Notes: generated by a model from the sequence alone, not told the origin. A stretch of 64,000 bases of DNA from Thalassobacillus_A hwangdonensis (GCF_042675915.1 NZ_JBHTKL010000006.1:310001-374000), one strand, 5' to 3'. Positions 1-8,704 are shown, counted from the first letter of the stretch. Program-made: numbers and translations.

Positions 1-564
1 CGCCACCATAAGCGCACTCCGCAAGATTGGATGAGACTTGGTAGCTACTTGTCCACTGAAGAAAATGAATCCCGCATAGGATGCGCCTGATAACAACCCT
101 AAAACGAGCCCGATCGTTGGTAATTCAGCTACATCTCCTCCGATAATTTCAGAAGCAAACACGACTCCGGTCAGCGTAACGACCAAAGATAATAGATTGA
201 CCTTAGTCGGTACGGCTTTGCTGAAGATCCACTCATAAATCATCCCCATCCATACAAACTGGAAGAGCAGAATAATCGCCAGGGAAGCAGGTATGTACAG
301 CATCGCCCCATAATAAAAAATACCAGTCAAACCTACTGACGTACCGGTGGCGACGACCTTCAGCACATCGCCTTTTGTCATCCCTTTCAGCTTCAATCCT
401 TTTACTATGCTGATTCCCCACAGCATAGCGAATGCAACCAGCATTTGCGTAATATTCAATTGTCCCAGCGTATAACCGTATGAAAATCCTGTTTTCACGA
501 AGATAGGAGTAAAACCGAAGCTTGCTGCTCCGATCAATACCAGCGTAATTCCTTTCGTCTTCAT
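1..564 (-). CDS. EamA-family (DMT) transporter, N-terminal part, cut by window edge
   Basis: The reading frame starts at the ATG at 564, behind a good AGGAGG ribosome site, and runs off the left edge after 188 codons with no stop. The visible protein begins MKTKGITLVLIGAASFGFTP and has about five to six hydrophobic helices. The pattern (small helices, a first repeat ending near the TKVNLLSLVVTLTGVVFAS stretch) is that of the drug/metabolite transporter EamA repeat. Such proteins export or import small metabolites across the cytoplasmic membrane; the substrate cannot be told here. The second EamA repeat should lie outside the window. It is the last gene on its strand at this edge, separated from the next gene by a terminator hairpin. 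Confidence 0.8.
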   Translation of the reverse strand, partial: MKTKGITLVLIGAASFGFTPIFVKTGFSYGYTLGQLNITQMLVAFAMLWGISIVKGLKLKGMTKGDVLKVVATGTSVGLTGIFYYGAMLYIPASLAIILLFQFVWMGMIYEWIFSKAVPTKVNLLSLVVTLTGVVFASEIIGGDVAELPTIGLVLGLLSGASYAGFIFFSGQVATKSHPILRSALMVA

Positions 565-640
565 GATGACTAAACCTCCTTCACTCCGCACGAAATACCT
601 GCTTTAATACTTCCACTTAAGGCTGGATTTAAACTAAAAC

Positions 641-668
641 GACGTAATCCATTGTTAAGGATTACGTC
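641..668 (-). terminator. Terminator-like hairpin after the GyrI-like gene
   Basis: A perfect 10-bp stem (GACGTAATCC / GGATTACGTC) with an 8-nt loop lies 16 bases past the stop of the minus-strand gene at 684. On the minus strand it is followed by a moderately T-rich stretch. Confidence 0.6.
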
Positions 669-683
669 AAAGTGTACTACAGC

Positions 684-1163
684 TTACTTTACAGGATCAC
701 ATAAGTCTACATTGTCTTCATTTTCTGACCACTCGGAATAGATTTCGAGCGTCCACTTTTCAGGCGTACGCTCATAGCCATTGTCTGTGATCCACTGATG
801 CAGATCCGTATAAACATCAATGATTTCCGAGGAGTGTCCTTTGAAGTTCAGCACTGCGTATTTCTGTTTAGGAATCGTCAGGCTGACCATGCCCTCAGGG
901 ACATCCTCGATTGCTTCCACTTCAAAACAGGACCAGTAGCCGTCTTCATCCTGTGATTCTTCAGCCACTTTGAACGCACCGATTAAGTTGACCGGCTCCA
1001 CCAGATGCTTGATTTCGGATTTTCGTTCGACTAGCTTCATCGATGCCTTTGGAATCTCCTCACCAAATTCTTTCATATCCTCACAAACTACTCGGAAACC
1101 AACTAGTTTCTTTTCACCAATTTCCTTTACACCGCGATATTCGATCCGTTTTGTTTTCTCCAT
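684..1163 (-). CDS. GyrI-like / effector-binding domain protein
   Basis: This 159-residue soluble protein has no helix-turn-helix. It resembles the stand-alone effector-binding (GyrI-like, BmrR/Rob C-terminal type) domain. The central part with the motif LTIPKQKYAVLNFKGHSSEI, then a Y-D-H-W helix and a late W-x-L-E-I-Y strand, is the typical order for this fold. Such domains bind small hydrophobic or cationic ligands; some inhibit gyrase. The start at 1163 is supported by a GAGAGGGG site 7 bases upstream. The gene lies 23 bases after the membrane-protein gene at 1187-1534 and is probably co-transcribed with it, ending at the hairpin at 641-668. The ligand is unknown. Confidence 0.65.
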   Translation of the reverse strand: MEKTKRIEYRGVKEIGEKKLVGFRVVCEDMKEFGEEIPKASMKLVERKSEIKHLVEPVNLIGAFKVAEESQDEDGYWSCFEVEAIEDVPEGMVSLTIPKQKYAVLNFKGHSSEIIDVYTDLHQWITDNGYERTPEKWTLEIYSEWSENEDNVDLCDPVK

Positions 1164-1186
1164 TTATAAACCCCTCTCTTTTTTCA

Positions 1187-1534
1187 TCAGGATAATTTCC
1201 ATGATGGTATCAATGAATGAAAGCCGAAGAAATAACTCATCGGAATGTGAATGATCGTGTAGATAGTGAGTGTAACGGCATAGGTGATGAACCACACTGG
1301 AACACTTACACCAAGGAACAGATACAGTAAAATCATACCTACCGGGAACGGCATCAATACGATCAACCACATCGGACTTCCTACAGCTTCCGTCAACGCC
1401 CCTAGCGTCACCACAGAAGCACCGATTACGAGCGCCTGCCACACAGAAAGATCTAGTGTGAAGACCCTACTAGCTACATAATAAGAAAACCCATTCAAAG
1501 AAATCGCCAATAAAAAATCAAAAAAATACTTCAT
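1187..1534 (-). CDS. Small multi-pass membrane protein, unknown family
   Basis: This 115-residue protein has three to four hydrophobic segments (around residues 3-22, 33-48, 55-75 and 80-103) and few charges, so it should be an integral membrane protein. I do not recognise a named family. The start ATG has a GAAGG-type ribosome site. It is the first gene of an apparent two-gene unit with the GyrI-like gene (23-base gap). That neighbour suggests a role in sensing or tolerance of a small compound, but this is only context. Confidence 0.55.
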   Translation of the reverse strand: MKYFFDFLLAISLNGFSYYVASRVFTLDLSVWQALVIGASVVTLGALTEAVGSPMWLIVLMPFPVGMILLYLFLGVSVPVWFITYAVTLTIYTIIHIPMSYFFGFHSLIPSWKLS

Positions 1535-1667
1535 GCCTTCGCCTTCTTTAATTTTAATAGGAGGATTCGTTTAAAAATTTATGTAAAATGGTTGCTTTTG
1601 AGTGTCGAGACACAGCTCGATTCTCAGGCGGAATTCGATAAAACCACTATCTCTAGCGCCTGTGATG

Positions 1668-2030
1668 TTACTGGGAATAGACGATAATCTTTTCGGCAAC
1701 TTCCCGATCCGGACCATCCTTCCTGACCCAAACTTCAACAAGATCCCCTTCAGCGAGAACTTTGACGGAATCTTTCACGCCCTCTACTTTTGTGTCTTCG
1801 TCAAAGTGAATTTCGTAGGAAGGATAGGATGCCGTCGGGTCGGTCATGGGAGGTGCAATATGCATGCGCGTTTCTGATACTTCAAGAATGTAAAGATGCC
1901 GATAATCGGACGTTGTTTCGGATTGATTCGTTACATCCACAAAAGAGTCAGGATTTGGAGTAGGGTAGCTTTCCTGCATGCATCCAGCTAAGAGTGTTAA
2001 AACAATTGCAAGTGATAATAGAAATTTCAT
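1668..2030 (-). CDS. DUF3221-type lipoprotein
   Basis: I chose the ATG at 2030 because it follows GAGGGAGTTT directly; an in-frame ATG 15 bases upstream lacks such a site. The 120-residue product starts with a lipoprotein signal peptide and the lipobox LLAGC (Cys near residue 16), so it should be anchored to the outer face of the membrane. The mature part has an OB-like beta pattern (YILEVSETRMHIAP; FDEDTKVEG; VKVLAEGDLVEVWV) that fits the DUF3221 family of Bacillus extracellular proteins (YobA type). The function of that family is not established. It appears to be a single-gene unit. Confidence 0.6.
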   Translation of the reverse strand: MKFLLSLAIVLTLLAGCMQESYPTPNPDSFVDVTNQSETTSDYRHLYILEVSETRMHIAPPMTDPTASYPSYEIHFDEDTKVEGVKDSVKVLAEGDLVEVWVRKDGPDREVAEKIIVYSQ

Positions 2031-2090
2031 AAACTCCCTCCACACTGTATGGTCCTTCTTACTTATTGGACGAGATAAACTCGGAGTCGG

Positions 2091-2384
2091 TTACAAATTT
2101 TTACGAGTTAACCTTAAACAAAATGGAATGATCAAAGTCACAACTGAGATCACAGTAAATGTAATCGTAATGGAGGTTGATGTAGAAACAAAGAAGGATG
2201 TCAGAATCATAGGAGCTGGCCAAATGAGGGAGAGGATACCTACATAATGTCTTGTCTGCTGACTGATGTGGTGGTGTTGTTTACAGTAAGGACATTTCTT
2301 TAATCTCCTTAAATTGTAGCATTGTTTGAAAGTCTCCCAGAAACTCCATTCCTCCCCACAATATTGGCAAACTGGCAGTTTCAT
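2091..2384 (-). CDS. TIGR04104-like CxxC...CxxC zinc-finger membrane protein
   Basis: The 97-residue product begins MKLPVCQYCGEEWSFW, with a CQYC pair followed about 21 residues later by CPYC, then a hydrophobic C-terminal half with two membrane segments (about residues 46-65 and 70-90). This is the layout of the small putative zinc-finger proteins TIGR04104 ('cxxc_20_cxxc') common in Bacillus. The four cysteines probably bind one zinc ion on the cytoplasmic side. The ATG at 2384 has a GGGAGG ribosome site. The role of the family is unknown. Confidence 0.65.
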   Translation of the reverse strand: MKLPVCQYCGEEWSFWETFKQCYNLRRLKKCPYCKQHHHISQQTRHYVGILSLIWPAPMILTSFFVSTSTSITITFTVISVVTLIIPFCLRLTRKNL

Positions 2385-2405
2385 TGAGTAACCTCCCTCT
2401 ACCTA

Positions 2406-2918
2406 CTAGCGTTTAGCAGAAACGAAAAATTGATTCGAAGTGTACTCCGTTTCCTTGAGAACCGCCTGAAGCAGGGTCTCCTCCATTTCCTGATCAATTT
2501 CCTCTTCGGTCCAGATGTTGATTTCGAGCTCTTTATCTTTCATCGAGACGACTTCAACATTCACAGTGAAATCAGATAGATGCTGGTCCAAAACGGATTG
2601 AACTTTTTCTTTTGCATCCACGTGCATTTTCTCAAAATCATATGAGTCAGTAATTTTCTGATCAGAGATATTCTGTCCGACATAAAAAATCAATTCAGGG
2701 TTTTCACGTTCATACGCTTTTGCATGGTAGGTCTGGTGGATGATGTCATAGTTGATATTCTTGACCACAAAGTCTCCATCGTAGTTACTTTCCAAATGTT
2801 CTTCGAATGCTTTATCGTATTTGTACAAGTCCCATGGAGTCCCGTAATTAAAGAAGAAAATTCCTGATAGGATGATAATCAGAAAAAAATAAAACGGTTT
2901 CGATTTCAACAGCTTCAC
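2406..2918 (-). CDS. Membrane-anchored extracellular protein, unknown (YfjL-like pattern)
   Basis: The 170-residue protein has one N-terminal membrane segment (residues about 8-24) and an acidic outside domain with alternating beta strands and helices (VVKNINYDIIHQTYHAKAYERENPELIFYVGQ). The start is a GTG preceded by GGAGGAGG. It lies 20 bases after the HAD phosphatase gene and is probably translated from the same mRNA. The shape reminds me of the YfjL-like proteins of Bacillus, but I cannot confirm that. No catalytic motif is visible. Confidence 0.5.
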   Translation of the reverse strand: MKLLKSKPFYFFLIIILSGIFFFNYGTPWDLYKYDKAFEEHLESNYDGDFVVKNINYDIIHQTYHAKAYERENPELIFYVGQNISDQKITDSYDFEKMHVDAKEKVQSVLDQHLSDFTVNVEVVSMKDKELEINIWTEEEIDQEMEETLLQAVLKETEYTSNQFFVSAKR

Positions 2919-2938
2919 GAAATCCTCCTCCTTCCCTA

Positions 2939-3712
2939 TTAGATGAGATTGTAGTGCGCCAATGCGAAAGAAATTCCATCCTCACTTGATTTCTTCGTGA
3001 CGAAGTCTGCTGTCTGCTTTAGTTTTTCACTTCCATTTCCCATTGCTACACCCACCCCTACAAGCTCCAGCATATCAATATCATTTTCTCCATCTCCGAA
3101 TGCAATCGCTTCTGAAGGGGTGTAACCAAAATGTTCAAGCACCTTTAAAATCGCAACTGATTTCGACACATCCTCCTGAAGCACATTCAGCACATATGGA
3201 TGCCATCTTCGAAATGTTAAATTCGGAAAAGCCTTTTGGTATTTTTCAGCTGTTGGATCATCTCCGAATAAACACAGCAGATAGATTTCTTTTTGGTGAA
3301 TCGAGGGATCAACTGCCGGGTATTCGTCCAGCGCTAATGTCTCCTTCAATGCATTGGATATCTCAGGTTCTTTAACCCCATTCATATTGAAGTCTTCAGT
3401 ATAGAAAGATAATCCGTGGTTCTCCACCTGTGAAAACTCAACTACTTCCTTGACTAGCTGTTTATCCAAAGGAATCTTATGTAATACTTTATCTTTATGC
3501 GTTACGTATCCGCCATTTGCCGTGATGAAGGTATCTATTCCTAAATCCCTGATTTCTTCACACATTGAAAGAGGTCTTCCTGTAGCTGCCACCAGTTGGA
3601 TTCCGTTTCTTTTCAATGATTGGATTGCGAGTTTTGTAGATTGGGAAATGCTTCCGTTGTCGTGGTGAGTGATGGTGCCATCAATATCGAAAAAAATGAT
3701 TTTATAGGCCAT
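2939..3712 (-). CDS. Cof-type HAD-IIB phosphatase
   Basis: A 257-residue cytoplasmic HAD hydrolase of the Cof/YwpJ group. Motif I is FFDIDGTITH (nucleophile Asp and acid/base Asp), motif II is the T in AATGRP, and motif IV is FGDGENDIDML near the C-terminus; a cap domain sits between. These enzymes dephosphorylate sugar phosphates, flavin precursors or similar small molecules, and the substrate cannot be read from the sequence. I place the start at the ATG at 3712, which has GGAG six bases upstream; an in-frame ATG at 3724 has a poorer site. The following gene (2406-2918) is close enough to be co-transcribed. Confidence 0.85.
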   Translation of the reverse strand: MAYKIIFFDIDGTITHHDNGSISQSTKLAIQSLKRNGIQLVAATGRPLSMCEEIRDLGIDTFITANGGYVTHKDKVLHKIPLDKQLVKEVVEFSQVENHGLSFYTEDFNMNGVKEPEISNALKETLALDEYPAVDPSIHQKEIYLLCLFGDDPTAEKYQKAFPNLTFRRWHPYVLNVLQEDVSKSVAILKVLEHFGYTPSEAIAFGDGENDIDMLELVGVGVAMGNGSEKLKQTADFVTKKSSEDGISFALAHYNLI

Positions 3713-3822
3713 GTCGTACTCCATTCTTCTCTATACATATTAAAGCAGGAAAAAAATCCTATATCCTAATATTACCACATCACTTTTTTCAGGTTGAAAT
3801 GCATATCAGTGATAATAGTATT

Positions 3823-3853
3823 TTGGCAATATTTAACTTTTAAATGATATAAT
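3823..3853 (+). promoter_or_regulatory. SigA-type promoter with extended -10
   Basis: TTGGCA (3823-3828) is followed after 19 bases by TGATATAAT (extended -10, 3845-3853). It lies 40 bases before the TTG start of the membrane-protein gene at 3893. Confidence 0.55.
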
Positions 3854-3892
3854 AAAGAATGGGAAGTAAACCAGAGCAAAGGAGGTATGCAG

Positions 3893-4348
3893 TTGAGAAA
3901 TAAGCAATTTTTCTTGATAACTGTATGGATTATTCTCTTAACTTCTTTTGTTCCAAGTAAGGCATCCGCGACAACTTGGGAATATTCATTTGTTGTTTGG
4001 GACGGTTATATTTATGTGATTAGTGATGAGGAATATGTTACAGATGTTGATAAAGAAATTGGTCATGTCACAAAGTATTCAGATATGGACCAGTATGCCG
4101 GTAACTTTTCTAATACGTACAAGAAAGGTACGAAATATTATTCGATTGAAGGCGTCAGCACGGACGAAGCAATCGCCATTGAAGAATCCGATGGTCAATA
4201 CATAAAGGCTTATCGAGAAGAAAAATATGGGTACGGATCTATTTTTGATGTGCAAAGGATTGTCATGGTTCTTATCTTTTTAGTGATGGGGATTTTTGCT
4301 ATATTTGTCGGTTATAAATTGCTTGAGAATAAACGTGATGATAAGTAA
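3893..4348 (+). CDS. Exported protein with C-terminal membrane anchor, unknown
   Basis: An ATG at 3887 is only one base from AGGAGG (3880-3885), so translation more likely starts at the TTG at 3893 (seven-base spacing). The 151-residue product has a signal peptide ending near PSKASA, an outside domain of about 100 residues rich in Tyr, Asp and Glu, and a C-terminal membrane helix (VLIFLVMGIFAIFVGYKLL) followed by a charged tail. I recognise no family. It heads an AT-rich group of four short genes on the plus strand (3893-5964) that look co-transcribed from the promoter at 3823-3853. Confidence 0.55.
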   Translation: MRNKQFFLITVWIILLTSFVPSKASATTWEYSFVVWDGYIYVISDEEYVTDVDKEIGHVTKYSDMDQYAGNFSNTYKKGTKYYSIEGVSTDEAIAIEESDGQYIKAYREEKYGYGSIFDVQRIVMVLIFLVMGIFAIFVGYKLLENKRDDK

Positions 4349-4372
4349 AGATTAACTAAAGGGGGGATTTAT

Positions 4373-4819
4373 TTGAAAAAATTCAATAAGGCATCCCTTA
4401 TATATGGAAGTGTAGGATTATTATTGTTCCTTTTAACGATCCCTACCAATTTCAACTTGATCGGGTATAATTACAGCTTTGATGAAGAAAGTGAAGTTTT
4501 TACCATTCAAGAAGGATATTTTAATAAGGAATACACCCCAGTACACATTACTAACGATAACGCCAGTACATTATCCTTAATAATTTTGTCGGTTGCAAAA
4601 GCGGACAATATTTGGATAATGAATATTTTTATACTCTCCATGTTTGCAGCAGCTTTGTTCCTCTTGTTCAATAAATCGTTCAAGCATTCTACTAAATTCT
4701 CAAAAAAGTATATTCTACTCTACTTAGTATTATTTATCTCTTTTATCATTTGGGATATTGACGTTAACCTGGATTCTTATCAGGAAGTAAAACACTATGT
4801 AAATGAATTAAAGAGATGA
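4373..4819 (+). CDS. Membrane protein, unknown
   Basis: The gene starts at a TTG behind GGGGGG, 25 bases after the previous stop. The 148-residue product has an N-terminal membrane helix, an outside loop of about 50 residues (YNYSFDEESEVFTIQ...), and two further helices (about 82-100 and 113-130). No family was recognised. AT-rich like its neighbours. Confidence 0.5.
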   Translation: MKKFNKASLIYGSVGLLLFLLTIPTNFNLIGYNYSFDEESEVFTIQEGYFNKEYTPVHITNDNASTLSLIILSVAKADNIWIMNIFILSMFAAALFLLFNKSFKHSTKFSKKYILLYLVLFISFIIWDIDVNLDSYQEVKHYVNELKR

Positions 4820-4832
4820 AGAGGATGAGCAG

Positions 4833-5558
4833 ATGAAAAAGGTAAATGATTTCTCACCATTTCATTGGATTACAAATGAAACAGAGCCAATTGATTTTGA
4901 TAATTGGACAGGTAGCAGAGTTGAAAATTTCATCCCAAAAAGATTTACTCATTTCGCTAAACTGATGCACCCTCTTTACCCGGATATAAATATAAAGAAT
5001 GAAGCTTTATTATGGAGTGATTGTGACCCTGCTGAAGAAGTAACCTTTAATTTTGGAAAACGGATCTTATTGAAAGATTTGGCTGAAAAATATGGCCTTC
5101 CATTTAATAAGGAATTTAGTTTCCACTCGTTTGTAAATGCAGTGGGCGGCTATCCTCGATATTTGCCAGGACCAGTTGAAGACAGTATGGATGCTGAAAT
5201 GGTTCCAGAAGTAATTAAGGTTCTAAATCCATTTACAAAGGGAATGTGTTTCTTCCATTATGACCTATTAAAGGTGAACGAGTATGAGGAAGAGCACGGC
5301 TATGGTCATTTGTATTATGGGAATTTAATAGATGTTGAACAGCTCGCTGCTAAAGAAGAAATACGGGATTATCCAACCTACTGGTGGCCAGAGGACAAGA
5401 GCTGGTGTCTTTTTACCGGAATTGATTTTGACTTCACCTTATTCGGTGGAACTAAAAAGATGGTGGAAGCATTTCAAGCAAATGCTGAAATTGAATGCAT
5501 TAAAGTAGATATGCGGACACGAGTAGATGATCATGCAGATAGGAAGAATTTTTCCTGA
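4833..5558 (+). CDS. Hypothetical cytoplasmic protein, unknown
   Basis: This 241-residue acidic protein has no signal peptide or membrane helix. It is rich in aromatic residues and has a W-P-E-D-K-S-W-C stretch and a late IDFDFTLFGGTKKMVEAF segment, which suggests an alpha/beta fold. I could not place it in a family. It follows the upstream membrane gene by 13 bases and precedes another membrane protein by 22 bases, so the four genes probably form one unit. Its composition and setting resemble immunity-type or stress proteins of Firmicutes, but nothing proves that. Confidence 0.5.
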   Translation: MKKVNDFSPFHWITNETEPIDFDNWTGSRVENFIPKRFTHFAKLMHPLYPDINIKNEALLWSDCDPAEEVTFNFGKRILLKDLAEKYGLPFNKEFSFHSFVNAVGGYPRYLPGPVEDSMDAEMVPEVIKVLNPFTKGMCFFHYDLLKVNEYEEEHGYGHLYYGNLIDVEQLAAKEEIRDYPTYWWPEDKSWCLFTGIDFDFTLFGGTKKMVEAFQANAEIECIKVDMRTRVDDHADRKNFS

Positions 5559-5580
5559 ATGATGTGGGGAGGTTTGGAAG

Positions 5581-5964
5581 GTGGATTTCATCTACATAGC
5601 ATCAATAATTGTTGCGCTTTCTTTTGTATCAATTGCCGGGTTTCAGGTGCTTCTTTCCCTTGGTTTCCCCTTAGGTGAATTTGCAATGGGAGGCCAACAT
5701 AAAATCCTCCCCAAAAAATTAAGAATTGTGAGTGTTATTAATGCTTTAATTCTCTTATTCATGGCTTTCGTTTTTCTACACCATACAGATGTCTTGAATT
5801 GGTCTTTCTTTATATCTACCAATATAGCGGTATGGGTGATAACGATTTTTCTCGGAATGAATACAGTAGCAAACCTGATCTCACCGAGCAAAAAAGAACG
5901 TTTCGTTATGACACCATTATCAGGGGTCACTTTCATCCTATGTTTATTTATCGTCTTATCCTAA
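5581..5964 (+). CDS. Four-helix membrane protein, unknown
   Basis: Starting at a GTG behind GGGGAGG, this 127-residue protein consists of four hydrophobic helices (about residues 4-26, 46-67, 74-94 and 108-126) with a short basic loop after the first. It is probably an inner-membrane protein of the small DUF type found in Bacillus. It is the last gene of the AT-rich unknown cluster and ends at the shared terminator at 5971-6004. Confidence 0.5.
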   Translation: MDFIYIASIIVALSFVSIAGFQVLLSLGFPLGEFAMGGQHKILPKKLRIVSVINALILLFMAFVFLHHTDVLNWSFFISTNIAVWVITIFLGMNTVANLISPSKKERFVMTPLSGVTFILCLFIVLS

Positions 5965-5970
5965 AACCAT

Positions 5971-6004
5971 AAAAAAATGCTGCCTCATCAGAGACAGCAT
6001 TTTC
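5971..6004. terminator. Bidirectional terminator between convergent genes
   Basis: The hairpin AAAATGCTG(C)CTC ... GAG(A)CAGCATTTT sits between the stop at 5964 and the convergent stop at 6008. It has A-runs and T-runs on both sides, so it can serve both directions. Confidence 0.8.
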
Positions 6005-6007
6005 AAC

Positions 6008-7423
6008 TTAAGATCCTTTTTTACCGAAATAGAATAATCCTGCTAACACACCAGTCAATGACATGACTGCTGCGAACGCCAACATCGGCACCGCTCCGAA
6101 TTGCGCGATGAATGGAACGGATAAGGCTGTTACAAGCCCCCCGCCAAGGAACGGTTCATACACCAATTGTTTATAACCGAATGCTTCGAACGCAGGCGAT
6201 TTGCTATCCGGATCGACAATCCTCATGAGTAACAGTCCTGTTGCAGTAACACCCATGGATTGACCGAAGTCCCCAATACCACGTTCAAACCAATATTGCG
6301 GAATGATTCTCGGAGCAAGAACCAGGAAACCAACAACGTTCCATGTGATTCCAGCAACTGCCAGCACAATGAATGGCACAAGGTATTCGCCAATGACATC
6401 GAGTGACACAGAAGCAATCGCGGTCAAAATAAGGATATCCAGTGCAAAACCTTGGATACGAGCAATCATCGGACGGTCTAACACATCATGTTTATCCGTC
6501 TTATCAAAGAACAACTGTAAGAGTATGCCCCCGATCATTGCAATAGGGAACAATGGCACATAGGTCATGATTTCACTATCCGTCCAAGCACCCCATGTCA
6601 CACTTTCTAATGCAATCAGTCCCTCCAGGATGACATACCCGATGAGAACTGCCAGTGAAATGAGCGCAAAGTGGAAGGATAACGGTTCGATTGATTCTGG
6701 TCTTACTGTCATATTAGCTGCAGGTTCACGATTTTGGAACTCCATGATACCCTTCTTTTTCAAATTAGAGAATTCTTTAACGTCTTTGACAATCTCTGTC
6801 TTCTCTTTTCTGACTGCCCAGTTGATCATGATGATACCGAAAATGACACCAGATAAAATACCAACTGTAGCTAAACCGATTGCCAGATCAAACGCTTCAG
6901 GAAAGCCTAGATCCTCAAACGTCTGGGCCATACCTGCCGCTGTACCATGACCTCCTTCAAAGGCAACCTCGATAAGGGCACCCGCCATTGGAGGTATATC
7001 GTAGAATGGCACGAGGATCAGCAATACTACCAATAGACCGACGACATATTGTCCCCAGCCAATTGCCCAACCGAAAGCTAACTGCGGGCCCCCATAATTC
7101 CAAATATTCTTAAGTGTGGGCGTCTTCGCCCCAAGGAATAAGGCCGCAAATACAATGTTAATCAGCAGGCCAGGTAATGCTTCCCAAACCTGAGTGATCC
7201 CTTCAGTCATGATTCCATTCGTGAAAAAGTTGTCTTCTGAAACGAAGGGGGTAACTAACTTACCAAGCACCTGAGGACCAAGAAGTAAAGCTAGAAAGCC
7301 ACCGATGATGGATGAAGGCAGAAATAAATTTTGGAAGATCGGAAATTTAATCCGGATCAGCTTCCCTAACAGCAAGAAAATCGAAATATATACTAAGGCA
7401 AAACCTATCTGGGCAGGCGTCAT
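6008..7423 (-). CDS. GltS-type sodium/glutamate symporter (ESS family)
   Basis: The 471-residue integral membrane protein has about 11-12 hydrophobic helices in two halves. Typical ESS/GltS features are visible: PSSIIGGFLALLLGP near the N-terminus and the pore-lining motif EGGHGTAAGMAQTF, followed by LATVGILSGVIFG. GltS proteins import glutamate with Na+. This copy is longer than the classic 400-residue E. coli GltS because of a hydrophilic insert around residues 205-240, as in many Bacillaceae homologues. It is a single-gene unit ending at the terminator at 5971-6004. Substrate specificity is inferred from the family only. Confidence 0.85.
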   Translation of the reverse strand: MTPAQIGFALVYISIFLLLGKLIRIKFPIFQNLFLPSSIIGGFLALLLGPQVLGKLVTPFVSEDNFFTNGIMTEGITQVWEALPGLLINIVFAALFLGAKTPTLKNIWNYGGPQLAFGWAIGWGQYVVGLLVVLLILVPFYDIPPMAGALIEVAFEGGHGTAAGMAQTFEDLGFPEAFDLAIGLATVGILSGVIFGIIMINWAVRKEKTEIVKDVKEFSNLKKKGIMEFQNREPAANMTVRPESIEPLSFHFALISLAVLIGYVILEGLIALESVTWGAWTDSEIMTYVPLFPIAMIGGILLQLFFDKTDKHDVLDRPMIARIQGFALDILILTAIASVSLDVIGEYLVPFIVLAVAGITWNVVGFLVLAPRIIPQYWFERGIGDFGQSMGVTATGLLLMRIVDPDSKSPAFEAFGYKQLVYEPFLGGGLVTALSVPFIAQFGAVPMLAFAAVMSLTGVLAGLFYFGKKGS

Positions 7424-7571
7424 TTTACCTCTCCTTTACATTAAATATCTTAGAGAGAGTTATACCCTGTGGACGCTATTTGCCAAACATAGGAAAAAGA
7501 TTTCATAAAAGTCAAATTTTTTGTGCATTTTCAATCACAGGAATTGAATGCCTATTAAGGGGTGTGGGAGA

Positions 7572-7709
7572 TTGAAAAACTTTAAGAAAGAGTATCCAAT
7601 TCTAAAACAGGATGAATACCATCGGAAAATGAAAAAGAAAAACAAAGGGCTTGTCATTGATACTATTACCGGTTTTATTAATTTTTTATTGAAGATAATC
7701 TTTAGATAA
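7572..7709 (+). CDS. Possible small basic protein (45 aa)
   Basis: A TTG start (7572) opens a 45-codon frame MKNFKKEYPILKQDEY... with a Lys-rich middle and a hydrophobic C-terminal end (GFINFLLKIIF), which could lie on the membrane. An AAGGGG stretch lies 9 bases upstream, and the hairpin at 7756-7795 lies downstream. The codon pattern is plausible, but the gene is too short to be sure. The rest of the 420-base gap between 7423 and 7844 holds only the terminator. Confidence 0.35.
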   Translation: MKNFKKEYPILKQDEYHRKMKKKNKGLVIDTITGFINFLLKIIFR

Positions 7710-7755
7710 TCCTAGCTCCACATAAATGTGCGTTGGAAGAAACAAATTATTGCTC

Positions 7756-7795
7756 AAAAAAAGAGGAGCTCAGAAATCGAAGCTCCTCCTTTTTA
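7756..7795. terminator. Terminator hairpin between convergent genes
   Basis: GAGGAGCT and AGCTCCTC form an 8-bp stem around a 10-nt loop. It is flanked by A-runs on the left and T-runs on the right, so it can stop transcription from both the small ORF at 7572 and pirin at 7844. Confidence 0.75.
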
Positions 7796-7843
7796 ATACA
7801 CACATATTAACAACTAATCTCGACAGATGGCACTTTAGTTATT

Positions 7844-8704
7844 TTATACTGCCGGCGGTCCAAACTTTCCGTTGCGGAAATCTTCGTATGCCTGCTTAAT
7901 TTCTTCCATTGAATTCATGACAAATGGACCATGCGCGACCACTTGCTCACGTATCGGCTTGCCGGAATAAACGAGCACTCTCGTTCGGCGCTTTTTGGAA
8001 GTGACCTTCAGTTCGCTTGTTGCGTCGTTAGGAGCCTCTTCGTTAAAGCTCAGAGTTGCTACACCATGTTTGTTCAAATTCACCGGATCTTCCCCGATAT
8101 CTGCTGAACCGGCAAGGACATATGCGAACGCATTGTGATTCTCTGGCAGGTCGAGGGTGAACGAAGCACCTTCTTCCATCGTCAGTTCCGTCAACGTGAT
8201 CGGTACGATAGAATCCATCGGGCCTTTCACACCTGCCACGTTTCCTGAGAAAACTTTTGCCTGGCCGCCATCAAATCGTACGACCGGCGCGTCTTCACCA
8301 TAAAGGTTCTGATATCTCGTTCCGGTGAATTTCTTTTCCTTCGGCAGATTCAGCCATAGCTGAAGGGTATGCGCGATATCATCTTCGACACCGTCCTCCG
8401 CGTGCCTTGCTCCGCCACCGGCATTCATGTACTGAACGTCACCTGGCTCAAGGATATCTCTTCCCCCACCATTGTCGATGTGCTCCAGCCTTCCATCGAC
8501 GACATAGGTGATCGTCTGGAAGCCGCGGTGTGGATGATCGGTGAATGTTCCCTTCTTGAACCAGTCTTCCGCCATCAGGATGAACGGATCGAACATCTCG
8601 AACTGGCCAGCAGGCAGGACCCACCCTTTCTGGATCGAAGGGAATCCTACCTCATCGTATTTCACATACCACTGTTTATCTACATTACGTTTGAACTCTG
8701 CCAC
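7844..8704 (-). CDS. Pirin-family bicupin protein
   Basis: This 286-residue cytoplasmic protein has the two cupin domains of the pirin family. The first holds the metal site signature DHPHRGFQTITYVVDG plus the later HIDNGGG and E-P-G-D-V-Q-Y-M-N-A-G-G motif, with His and Glu ligands for iron. The second domain (after about residue 160) has lost these ligands, as usual. Some pirins are quercetin dioxygenases; others act in redox regulation, and the role here is not known. The start is a GTG at 8704 behind AAGGA. It is a single gene, with terminators on both sides. Confidence 0.88.
   Translation of the reverse strand: MAEFKRNVDKQWYVKYDEVGFPSIQKGWVLPAGQFEMFDPFILMAEDWFKKGTFTDHPHRGFQTITYVVDGRLEHIDNGGGRDILEPGDVQYMNAGGGARHAEDGVEDDIAHTLQLWLNLPKEKKFTGTRYQNLYGEDAPVVRFDGGQAKVFSGNVAGVKGPMDSIVPITLTELTMEEGASFTLDLPENHNAFAYVLAGSADIGEDPVNLNKHGVATLSFNEEAPNDATSELKVTSKKRRTRVLVYSGKPIREQVVAHGPFVMNSMEEIKQAYEDFRNGKFGPPAV

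Noticed and set aside
4833..5558. Toxin-antitoxin module
   Set aside because: No overlapping small antitoxin gene or known toxin motif; it is part of a longer membrane-protein unit.
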